Assembly (NCBI GenBank): GCA_003640385.1
Contig: RCAB01000142.1
Span: 62,001 to 126,000, forward strand
DNA: 64,000 nucleotides
Direction: 5' to 3'
DNA from: Setaria digitata
Taxonomy: Eukaryota > Nematoda > Chromadorea > Rhabditida > Setariidae
The position numbers and the translations under genes are program-made. This document shows, piece after piece, positions 39,701-51,500 of this stretch. The notes beneath the pieces were generated by a model. The model searched no databases. It was not told the origin of the DNA and worked only from the letters and a program-made list of their open reading frames with translations. How positions within the stretch are numbered: the first letter of the stretch is position 1; each line of letters begins with the position of its first letter.

Positions 39701-42202
39701 AGTATTTTTTTTTTTAAGGGCATTTCTTAAATAATTAAGATCATCCCACTCTTTGATCATCCTCCTCTTCCTACTCTTTGGTGCGTAGGACTTAGAACAT
39801 ATCTTTATTTTTCCAAATATTTTTTGATCTTTGTTATTTTGTTGTCGTAAAAAAATTTACAATGATACGAATTTTATCATCTGCTGTTTAGCTCAGAAGC
39901 AAACTGTAGAATACAAGGCTCGGAACAGTATTACTGGTAATTTGGTATCGTTTTCAGGATTCTCATCGTAATAGTCCGGATTCGTCGTCTAGACTTGTTT
40001 GTATGAAACATACATTACCTGTAGATCAGGCTCCAGCAGTTATTCGAACTGCTACCAAACTTGTGCGTAAAGTTGTTCATTCTACGCAGAAGATTCCGAC
40101 TCCGAATCCTCCCATCATAAATGCAGAAGATACATGTATATTTATGAACTATTATTATTTTCAACTTTTCAACTATTTATTTATTACTTTCAACTTTTAT
40201 GTCAAAAATTTACTTTTATATCAGTTTGTCACGATTTTCAGCAGTCAGAAGTGTTCTATTTGGTTTTTTGGTTTTAGCTAGTTCCGTAACGTCTGGTCAA
40301 CCAACCACATTGGTTGCACCGTCAAAAACAATAAATCCAGCAAACCGCACATCCTCCAACGGAACAATGTCAAAGAATGGTATGTCGTGGAGGAGGCGAC
40401 AAACAAATGAAGATTTAGAGGTTGTGGATGAAGTGCCTGTAAGTTACATCGTAACCCTGGGTGGTATTTTAGTTCCAGCTGATTTTCTGTGTGTTAATGT
40501 TAATTGTTTATTTCCTCCACTTCTACCGTTGGTTCACTGTTCTTAAAAATTTGTTTTAGCAGTCTGTACCGGTACATAACATTCCCTTTAAGATGCAAAG
40601 GATAAATCGTCGACTTCGTAGAATTAAAGGTGAGAATGTAAAGGCTCGATGATTCCTGAAATATAAATTAGTATACGGTAATAAATAGCTGTGACATCAA
40701 GTTTTATTGTGTGTAAACAGCTAAATTTTGTATTTTTACTTTAATTTGGCATCAGTATTCTTAATAATGAATATGAATTTCTTTTTCCTTGAAGATAAAT
40801 TGTACACTGAAACATCTCACGAATGTTTCGAATTTGCCGAACATGGTCAATGCCTAGCTGGTGCTTTTTGTCCTTTTGATCATGACGGTGACTCAACGCA
40901 CAGGATGACAAAAATATGTAACAAGTAGAGTCTCTTTGTCTTTGATTTCAATAAATCGTACGTAGGAGTTGCTAGATTTTTTTTTATGCAAATTCGATAG
41001 TGCACATTTTTAAGAGTTTGGTCATTCTCTATGCAAGGAATTGAACCGATTCATTGCATATTGTATATTTGCAGATTAATGACGGGTTTATGTCGTGGTC
41101 AGTGTGGACAGGCTCATTGCCTTTCTGCCCATCAGATGCCGATCTGTGACTACTTTTTACGTCTCACGTGCTCCGATGAACACTGTCCTTATTTACATGT
41201 TAAACATGCAGTTAGCTGTAAACCATGTGAAGATTTTAATCGAGGAGTTTGCAAGAAAGGCTCCGATGTATGTTCTTTCAAATGTTTATTGTAGGGTATT
41301 GCCAGGTCTCCTTAATTTTAAAACGATATAAATATTCTAAGTTCGTTAAAGACATTTGGCAATGACGTAAACTTCACATTGAGGATGCAATTTAAAGTGA
41401 TGTTTCATCGGTTGAATTCACTTGCATTCTTTGAAAGATGTCTAATCTTCTTTCTGAGCCATAATATTAAGCAGGAAATAAATGTGATGAAAGAGGAGTG
41501 AAGAGTTTTTGACTGTGGAGAAAATTATACAGGATCAAATGTGGTGATATTTCATTTCATAGTCTTTTAAACGGACCTTGCTGCTGATTTACTTTATTTT
41601 TTCTCTAATTTAAGAGACACTCCTTGTTATTTGGATCTTCAGAGTGTGAGATAGTTTGAAGAAAACTGGAATACCCTTCTGTTCTGGAGAGTAGCGTTTG
41701 TTGACAAACAGCTTGATCTGGTTTAGACTAAAGACATCTTATAGTCTCAAAATTAATCTTTTTTTTTCTTTCTAAGTTAAATTTCAGTGTCCGTTTCCTC
41801 ATCGTTACTACTTTTCGGTGATAAAAAAAAAATGTGGTGGATTTGAAGCATCCCAAGCACCTAGTCGCCATAACGAAGCGGATAAGAGGTTTCTCTTGTT
41901 CTTTTTGTATGCTTTAAAGTGACTATCAATTTACCTTGTAATAAAAAATTAGACTGAGGACAAATTATTCAAGTAATCAAAGAAGCAGGAAAGGTTGGAT
42001 CTTTGCTTGCGTGGTTATTTGATTCGAGCTGTTTACCAATTTTCTTTGACTTTACAGCTGAGGTTCTTGCTTTATTTTCAAGCAGTAGACTGAAAAATAG
42101 GACATTTTTTATGCTGAATAATGATTAGTAATGTATAGCGAAGAAAGCGGTGTTGATGAATGCGATACAGGTGACAAGTGTCCGTTACAATGGATATTAT
42201 AA
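36387..42202 (+). CDS. ZC3H3: CCCH zinc-finger protein, ZC3H3-like
   Basis: Fifteen exons, all in phase: 36387-36401, 37315-37450, 37940-38002, 38381-38499, 38647-38704, 38891-38943, 39310-39370, 39508-39701, 39958-40135, 40278-40438, 40560-40629, 40795-40924, 41075-41267, 41788-41888, 42139-42202 (531 aa). Exon 1 encodes only MATES. Exon 2 holds a run of about 14 prolines, and residues 20-360 look disordered. Tandem CCCH fingers follow: C380-x8-C-x5-C-x3-H399; C411...H427 or H432; C437-x7-C-x4-C-x3-H454 (ICDYFLRLTCSDEHCPYLH); and C464-x7-C-x5-C-x3-H482. Their order and spacing resemble ZC3H3, a factor linked to polyadenylation and mRNA export; that function is inference. Exon 2 has a second in-phase donor at 37469. 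The 3' end is uncertain: exon 14 could instead splice to 42482-42511 and 43149, giving a different short tail. Confidence 0.85.
36461..36540. promoter_or_regulatory. Four TACGTNGATA-like motifs
   Basis: TACGTGGATA (36461), CACGTAGATA (36489), TACGTCGATA (36509) and TACGTGGATA (36531) lie on the same strand, 20-28 bases apart. They are in the first intron of the ZC3H3-like gene, just after the MATES exon. The regular recurrence in AT-rich DNA suggests protein-binding sites. No factor is assigned. Confidence 0.45.
36683..36943. repeat. TA microsatellite, 40-bp palindrome and 86-bp direct duplication
   Basis: A TA run (36683-36728) is followed by a perfect palindrome CGTATCGACC...GGTCGATACG (36731-36770). 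Then an 86-base unit at 36761-36846 recurs at 36858-36943 with only two differences that I can see. A single N (36847) sits at the junction. Each unit also contains an AAACTTATCGA arm, which pairs with TCGATAAGTTT in the second copy. It lies in intron 1 of the ZC3H3-like gene. Confidence 0.9.
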
Positions 42203-45200
42203 AGTAAGTTTTTGTTTTTTATTATCGTCACAAAAATATTCCATAATAACCTCTTGTTTTCAATTCTTTCCCTTATTTGATTGTTGCATTGTTCATTGTA
42301 TTAGTAGGTGCATTAAAAATTGAATTTGTTCTTCAGAGAATTGCTGTTATAACTTATCTAATGAGAAATTTTCACGATTAACTAATACTGAAATATTTAA
42401 TTGGTTGTTATAGGTTTATGTCTTTTAAAATTCCGTGCTGCAGTTTATTGGAAGCTTCTTATTCTATAATTAGCATTTCAGGAAAGAATTAGAACTCCTT
42501 CCATTCATTCGGTAAATTTCAATTTATAAACATTTTTTAGGGTATGTCTATTTTTCGCTTTCTTTTAAGCAAGTGCTTGGGCGGTACTTTAAAATATTTC
42601 AGATTTTCGTGTCCATGCTACGATATTTATTGAAAATTACATAACATTTTGTTTTTTTAAATTTTTATTTTCCACCTTATTATGACAGTTATTACTGGAA
42701 TTTCTCTCCATCTTTTAATTTTCCTTGGGAAGAGAAATGAAACTATATCTGACAGATATAATGGAATTAGTAAAAACTAAATAAGTCAATTAGCTAAAGA
42801 CACATAATGAATTTGATTGTTAATAATGGTGATTGTTTTTTGGTGGTAATTTCTTACTGTTAATAAAGTATTGCCGTAATAGATCTTTAACGGGTTAAAG
42901 ATATGTTATTTTTTTTATAACATCGAATGCAGTATTATTGGAATGTGATGATACTGATGACAAGATAAGCTGTAAAATCTAGACAGTTCAATACGAGAGT
43001 ATCCATCACACTTCTTGCTATCGAAACTTTCGTCTGAAAATCTAATGCACATTGGATAGGTTTCTCAATAGATTATCCTTAAAATTTATGACTGTTAATT
43101 GAAGCTAGCTGAAGGAACAATGGTTTTGCTTTGTTTTTCTCTTTTCAGGGTTTTTGGCAAGACATAATCAATTTTCGGGGAACTATTATCCGTTTGGCAC
43201 GAGCGAAACCAACATATTGCATCGTAGTTCGGTAAGCTTGTGCGATTATGTTTCTGGTTGGTGGTGCTTATAGAGGTGATATATGTATTTTTGAACATGC
43301 TAAAAGCTTTCTCTTTTCGTTCTTTCCGTTCTTTCATTATTGAAACTTGGTAATGTGAAAAAAGAATTAAAATCTGTGGTTCTGAAATTGATTAGTACCA
43401 ATGAAAATAGAAATTTTGTAAAAACTTGTCCTTCGTTGCATCATATTACGTCGTTATACTGAAAAAAAAAAAAAACAAAACAAATAAATTAATAAATAAA
43501 AGAAAAAAACAATAAGTGGTTCTAAAATTTCGCATCATACCATCAGTGATAATTCCTTATACCAGTTAACTAAGATACAAGTCTGCTACGTGTTTTATCA
43601 CATATGTAGTCTCTGAGTCAAATTTTTAAATAAATTTTTCAAAATTGGCTAAAATAGCTTTCAATCATTGATATTTATTTCGTAGAAGTAATAATGAATC
43701 AATTTTTCATCTTTCTTTTAGAAAATGAAATATCAATCAAATTCCTTTTCGATTTTCGAATAACTGTCTTCCTCGAATGTAATTTTTCAATGTCCATAAT
43801 TAGAACAGATTGATATTTATCTACTATTGTTTAATATATCAAAAAGTTCCAAACAATATGCCACTTCCTTGTGATTGGTTGCTTGTATGCGGGAAAGAAA
43901 AACCGTGATGTTGAGAAATTTTTCGTTTTTTTCGGTAACTACCGGGCCAATTGCCCAGTAGTGCTAGTCGCCGGAACACATGCAAAAAGAACGACAGTTG
44001 TTAGGGATTTGCTTCTGTTAATACCTGTTGTTGTTGCAGTTATAAAAATAGTGTTGCTGAAATTTAAGAGGAAAAAATCTTTTTGAATGAGCATCCTACA
44101 ATCGTTCATCTTACCCGCGTTTTAGCTAAACATTAAATATTCGACTTTAACAGATCACATGGGTATTTTTCGGTGGGCTTTCAGGTATACCGGACAATAT
44201 TCAAGCATCTCGTCTGATCCCGTGATAAGAGATTTTACCTGGACTGCGAATTCATTCATCCTCAGTACACAACAATATATAAAACAGAGTAAAATTTGGA
44301 AAGCAAGTTAACGTAGAGCATTTTAAGTTCACCTCTCTGATTCATCATAAATGTTACACCTCAGAAGACTGCAATACTTCGACAATTCTACTAATGCTTA
44401 ATTTGTTTTTTTGCTAATCAAATATCTGATCATGTTATCTATCAACATCTCTGATAATAAATATCTATTATTGTGGTCAAAGTTCTGTAAATTTTAACAA
44501 ATTGAAATTGATAGCACAATTAAGTGGCCAAGATGGTCAGTGTATTTTAAACTCAATGAATTATGTGTTAATTTAACACAAAACATATAAGACTAATATT
44601 TAATTTCGTCATATAAATGAAGTATTTTATGGAGGAATGAATTAGAAATGAAATAAAAAAAAAAAAGGTTATATGTAAAATGAGGAGGATTATACTATGT
44701 TTTATTTAGAAAAAAAAAAAAGGTATCGCTATTGGCTGGATGAATTTTATCGTTGTAGAAGTTGAACGGAAAAGTTTTTTCGACATAAAATTCAATGGGA
44801 TGAATTTTATAATTGTAAAAATCTGATGGGATTTTTTTTTTTGTGTTCTGAATGAATCCGGGCTAACCGGAGGAGGAAGCAATCTAGTCAGTCTATCGAT
44901 GTGGCAGGAAAATATGACAGACGGGATAATTGTTGCAAAATAGGACGGAAATGTTGGTAACCGGAAATTTCTTGCATGAAATTTAAATTTACTGAAATTA
45001 TGAAACAATAAATGCAACATGCCTCATTCCTATCTGGATTTCGATGAACCAAAAATTTACACTAAAAATCTGATGCTAATAAATTATCACAGGAAAAATA
45101 AATACGGGAAAATGTTTGTTTGCGAACGGATATAATATTAATCGCTTACTTAAAATCCATTAAATATTTAAATTTAAAATATGAAAATTTTCCTATTTAC

Positions 45201-45245
45201 TCGAAAATTTCGCCAACAATCCTAATTGATAATTTTACGGAAATA

Positions 45246-45282
<37 letters not shown>

Positions 45283-45511
45283 AAAGAAAATGAAAAAAAA
45301 GTGAAAAAATTAAAAAACAAAAAAAAAAGTTAACAAATGAAACAGCAGACAAAGGCGGAGTTTTAGCAAACAAAATAGATTTCTTTAAGAAAAAAAAAAA
45401 GAAAAAAATATTACTTATGATTAAGAATGATAAAAGATACTAACTGGTTCAGAGCTTAGCAAGATTGCTTCTACCTAGACTGAACGTGTAACATCTGAAT
45501 GGTATGTGAAG
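42203..45511. other. Intergenic region with unplaced exon-like segments
   Basis: Two segments have strong plus-strand splice signals: 42482-42511 (ATTTCAG acceptor, GTAAAT donor) and 43149-43233 (CTCTTTTCAG acceptor, GTAAGC donor). The second is open in two frames. An open frame at 43871-44086 ends in a hydrophobic, then basic, tail. I could not link these to a start codon or a known family. They may be alternative 3' exons of the ZC3H3-like gene or pieces of a separate small gene. The rest is AT-rich with poly-A runs. Confidence 0.4.
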
Positions 45512-48500
45512 ATGCCGGAACGTACAGTACTAGTGAGAGCATGGATTCTGATGGCATCCTTTCTTGTTTTCCTGTCACTTCATTCATTTATATATGGTTT
45601 GCTAATTAAATTCTTAAATTTGATTTTTTTTTTCCATTTAATTTTCAATTTGATTTTTTTTCCATTTAATTTTCAAATTATTTTATAAGTGTTTTTTTTT
45701 TTTTTCGCTTTTCTTTTTCCTTCTTCCTCTCACTCTCTCCTTTTACTATCCTAAATTNGATACTGTTAAAATTTACTTAATAACAAGAATGTTATGAGTA
45801 ATGTGACTATTATCGCTATTATTCCTGAGTAGTATTTAATTATTATTTTTATATCAGGATCATTTTTGTGCTGATACTGTTACCGTATCATGTTATCGTT
45901 ATTATCAGCTACTAATGTGCGAAACATTGTAGTTGATAATTCTAGTTATAAAATAATGTAAAATCTGTTGAGAAATTCTTTTGAAATTCTGATATTTTTT
46001 GCAATTTCTTTTTAAAACTCTCCCAGTAAACCTATAAATTGATATAGTAAACCATAAATTTTTGTAAACTGCAGAAGATGTTCTTTATGATATCAAAAAA
46101 CAGGAATAGTCTGAAAAGCGTTCACAATTTGTTCTTTCAAAATTTTGTTGCTACAGAAGCATTGCATTTGAAAAACCTCCAAATGTTTTCGCTTATTTAA
46201 ATCAATTGATGAGAATTAGTTAATTACAAAATAATAATAATAATTAAAATTTGTTTTGTAAGAAAAAAAAATCCACCAATCTGTTATTCCTTCCAAATTA
46301 ATTAATAAAAAAAAAAAAATTTTTTTTTTCCCATAGATATCACAAACTGTTTGTTTTAAGAAAGAATTTGCCTCAAATAATTTCCGAAAATTTATCAGTG
46401 GCAAATTTGCAACTTTTTTTATTTCTCTCCAAAAAGAAAAAAAAAAAAAAAAAGAAGGAAAAAACGAAAACTTAAGAAAAAAAATGACCTTGTTGCTTTT
46501 TTTTTTCGGAGAGATCAGCGCCGTTTGGGACATGGGATAAAGTTCAAGCTAATTAAATTAAATTCAAATATTTTTATGAAGAATAAGATGCTAGACATTT
46601 GAATGAATATTATTACACTCTGAAATTATTGCCAGGAAAAAATTGAAAAATTTCCCGGAAAAATTATAATTGAAGAATTTTTAAATTACTTTTAAAATCT
46701 TTCTCACTGAAATTTTATGCCAATAGAAACAGGCACTAATAATTGTAATAATTAACCTATAATTAATAGCTTAAAATAAATTTTTTGCAAAAATTTTCAG
46801 TGTAAATATAACAGCATTCATAGATTTGTTCGGAAAATCAAAAATTCTTAGCGATTTAAAAATCTGAAAACAATGAACCTTCCAACTTTTCAATATAGGT
46901 CTCAAACGGTTTTTTTAGTTCGAACATGCAAATCTTATTTCAGGTTGCCTATTATAGGTATTGTCTGGCCTGCCTGATGTTTTTATCAGAATATCTTTCC
47001 AGAATTAGTTTTTTTTTTCCTAGTTTTGATATTATCCATCCATTACTTTGCTGTAATAAAGTTGTATTAGCAATTAGTATTAATTCTAAAATCTAATTTT
47101 TCCATTATTGAAAAAGTTGATATTGGATAATTTTGAACTTACGATTAAATAGCAAAATTATTCATCGAATTATAATTGTTATCATATGATTGAAAGAAAT
47201 GAGTACAAATGTTAAAATTTTTATCTCTTCATTTATTTTACATACTTCTTTTTTTTTTCCAATCAAATTCGTATGTTATAAAAAGAAAGATTTTAGTAAA
47301 TTTTTTTATAATTTATGAACTGAATTTTGAAATTTATCACTTCATATCATTTTATCATCCGTAAGTTCATTTTCATAGTAAAGCAAACCTGCATAAATAA
47401 ATATTTATATCATTTTAAAATTTTAATTCATATTCAAATTTTCTTTCCTTATCAGGCGATATTTCGTTATTTCATTTTTAATCACTGCACAGAACTAATA
47501 ATATCCAATTGTACTGTCCGTTTTTTTTTTCTTACGGAGTAGTTTGGTGAAAACGGAATAACCGAAACATTTTGCTAATTTATAGCTTATCATTTAAAAC
47601 ATAATAGGATAAATTAATCACGGTTTTTTCATTTCCTCCTTGAAACAAACAGCTGACCAATAATTGATCATTCATCATTTAAGAGAAAAGAAAAACGAAA
47701 TAAAAATAAAAAATAAAACTAAAAACAAAAAAAAAAAAAAAAAAAAGAATGGCAAAGAAAACGTTAAGCAAATGGGATTTTTTTTTTATTCCTCAAAATC
47801 ACACTACTAATGTAATAAAACTTTATCAAAAACGCTTTCTGATCACTTTTCTCCATTTCCTTTTCTTTTTTTTTTTTTTTTTCTTTTTATTTTTACTTAA
47901 CAAAACTAAGATTTTTTCCAACTTTACAAATAATATATTCTAAATTGGCAGCAGTAAAGCAGTGATACGGTAATTTTTTAGAAAATACTACGGTAAAAGA
48001 ATAAAATCATATCGTAATCAAAAATTTTACCATTAGGAGATTATTTATTACAGACGTTTTCTACAATTCAGTTAGTAAAATTGAATAAATTTTCGCATTT
48101 TAAATCAAATTTGTTCCTTTAAGAAATTTAAAAAAAAAAAAAAATCTAAAAATTTCTTAGTTCGGAAAAAAAATTATAATTTTTTCCTCTATTATTGCAG
48201 GATTAGTAATTAAAAATTCAATAGGCGATGGCAATAAGACTAAATTGGAATTAATGAATACTACAAATGAAACATTAATGGATGCAACAACTCCACCGCT
48301 ACTTAATATAACAGAAGTAAATTGTTTTAATGTTTGCTCAAATTATTTATTTCTAATAATTAGATCACGTAATACGTGTAAATGAAAAAAAAAATACTTG
48401 AATATTTTCTGAATGTAATTGAGATTTGTATTAAGAATTTTCGAATATTTCTCAGCCAAGCTAAAAAACATTCACTGGCTATTTTTGATGGAAAAAGGAA

Positions 48501-51500
48501 AATGTAAAATATTAATTTGGGAATTAATAGATGTAGAAACAAAAACGTGTCCATTTTAGCGTACGTGAGATGTGTTCTTCGTCTTTTTTTCTTTTATTCA
48601 CACAATATAGCAATAATTTTGTAAACGTGATTAAAATTATTATTATAAATATTTTTTTGTATCCTCATTTTGTTCAAGTTGTAATGACCGTATATGTAAT
48701 ATGAAAGAAAATATTTTACGATTAATTTTTGAGAAATAATTTAAAATTTTTGAATTATAATATTTCTCAGATTTTTTTTTTACCAATTCAAATCATTGTT
48801 TATACGAATTTATGGTTTTTTTTTTCTAATTATTTTAGGGATGAATTTATGTAACTGCTATACTAATTTCTGCAAAATATCGAAAAAAAAAAGGTGTAAA
48901 AACATAAAGTAAATTCTTTCGTTCTTATATGCTTCCTATAAAGAAATTTAACAATTTAGCAATAGTTTCGTTTCGAATTTTTTGCAATATTATAAATTGA
49001 GCAAACCGGAAAACCGATCCTTTTCCGGAAAATCAGTGATTTTGTTATAATGCGATATAATTCAGATTGAATCACTTTGCCTTCGAATGCACAACAATAC
49101 GGCATTTATGGGTGTTCAACCGTTCGTACGACTTTTACTTCATTCGGCTAGTGAATGTCGCCGAATTTGCATTGATTTATATCCTAAATGTGTTGCTGGT
49201 TTGTATCGAAAAAATTAATTTTTAAAATTTCCAAAATTAATTCCAATTAAAATTTAGTGGAAATTTTGCTAGTAATTGGTATAGCACCAACAGTAGGCAG
49301 TCATATTAATAAAAAGTTTATTTAATAAAAATAATTAAATTAAAAAAGGAATTAATAAAAATTTTAATAGAATAAAGTGAATAAATTTGGCAAATAAATC
49401 TTGTTAATTTGTACAAATATTAAATTATTGCCAAATTTCTTTTTCCAAATGGATAATTAGCACTTATGACTCCTAATTGGTAGTGGCGATAAATTTCTTA
49501 CTTACATAATTTTTTAAATGTTTTAATCGTAGCAATTGCATATTTCAATTATTAATTGCAATTAATTCTGAGCAAGTTTTTTCCAATCCAAATAAACAAT
49601 TGCAAAATGAAATGGATCATCTCTCAATCATTTCATTCTCAAAAACAATTTGAAACTATAGTGATAATTCAGTTTGTAAGTTGGAAAATGATTTTCAACA
49701 ACAATAACAGAGAAAAATTTAGTTAAATTTAGAATTGAAAATATTAATGGATTAAATAGCACTTATAAAAAAATTTAAGCCTTAATTATAATGTAATTAA
49801 TAATTCACAAATTTCAATAAATTTTTTAGTATTTTTTTTTACATAAATTTTTATTCAATTAGCAATTATAATTATACGGATAATTTTATCATATTAAAAT
49901 GCATAATTAAACTTATACTAATTAAATTGCAGTTATGTTTTATTATTTACACGAGCGAGATAAGAATCACATCTGCTACCTATTCAATAAAAACAGCATT
50001 GATGAAAATGTAAGTATAATTTTTTTCTTGGTTTCAAAAAAAAAAAAAGAAAAGTGAATAAATGAGTAATAAATTAATTAGTTCCTACGCAAAATTTATT
50101 TTGCAAAATGGTAATTAAAATAGAAATCTATTATTTTATTATTAATTACTCATTAATTGTACCGTTGATAACACTGATGTGATTCAGATTTACAGTCTGA
50201 ATTCTGATGCCTATTGCTTTTAATGTTACTTCTGAATCAACACAAGTTTTGAATTAATCGTAAAAATTCCATAATGTGAAAAAAAAATTTTATTATTTTA
50301 TTTTTATTATCNTGGGGGGGAGAGCTGCAATTATTACAAATTCATTTTCTTTTCAGGTAGCTCTGGTAGCGGAAAAACCAATGAAGAAGTTAGATATGAT
50401 ACGATCTTTGGAAATTGTAGCCGATTGCCATCAGTTTGATCCATTTCCACCACTCTTCACCGATTTTACAACTTCAACTGATGCAGTATCGAAAAAGAAA
50501 CGAGGTGATAAATTTAATTAGTTTTAGGTAATTGATTGTAAAGGAAGAAAAAAAAAATCTGCTAATCAATGGATGAATTGTGTGGCATGAGATAATAGTG
50601 GTCAAATCATATGCTAAACTGAATGGAATATTATGATATGATAGTGCTTAGCATCGGAATTTTCAAAATTGTCTGGATCTTCAGCGGTGTGTATCCGGGA
50701 TCTGTAATCGATCCGGAATTCAGAATCTTTTGCTCTTTCATGCAGCTCCCTACAATTACCATTTATTTTGTAAAGATTTAATAGATTTTTAATTCATTTC
50801 TTCTTCAGATGTTGGCTACAATAGGCCTATCGAAACTACTGGTCCATGGTCAGCATGGTCGGAGTGTTCAGTGCGATCAGGTAGGAGCCATAATTGATAT
50901 GTTAATCATAACCAATTAATAGTAAAAGTCATTTGATCAGGGAAGGATTCTAATTGTTAGTATCACTTGATATGCTGCAAATTTCGTCTTCAAACTGCAC
51001 GCTGAATGATGTGCACCGATCAAAAAACTAAGAAACTGAGGCATTAGACTTTTTCCGGGAAAGGGAAAATTGAAATCCTCGGAGAACAACAAAGCAAACT
51101 GGAGAGGAAAATAACTGTAAACTAGTCTTTTTCTTTTTTTTTTTTTTTTTTTTCAGAGCGGCAAGTTCGATCGCAACTTTGCGAATATGGTCGGAAAATT
51201 CAGCGGCGACGCTGTTCTAGTAGTTCTCTTCAACATGGCTTAGGTTATGGTCTTAAAATCATAAGCTATACTCCAAGTATCAATATCAGCATATCGTATC
51301 CACCGTATCCATATCAACATCCTGATGTTACTTCGTAAGTATCTTTTAATAGCTAAACAAAGAAAAAAAGGCTAACTGCTGCAGAATCTGAGCTTAATTA
51401 GGTTACTATCGCCTCACTGGTTCATTGCTTTGTCGAGATTCCACATTGCCAATACTACGGTCGGTTACAGTTTGTCAGGATTCGACTTCTACGTATCACC

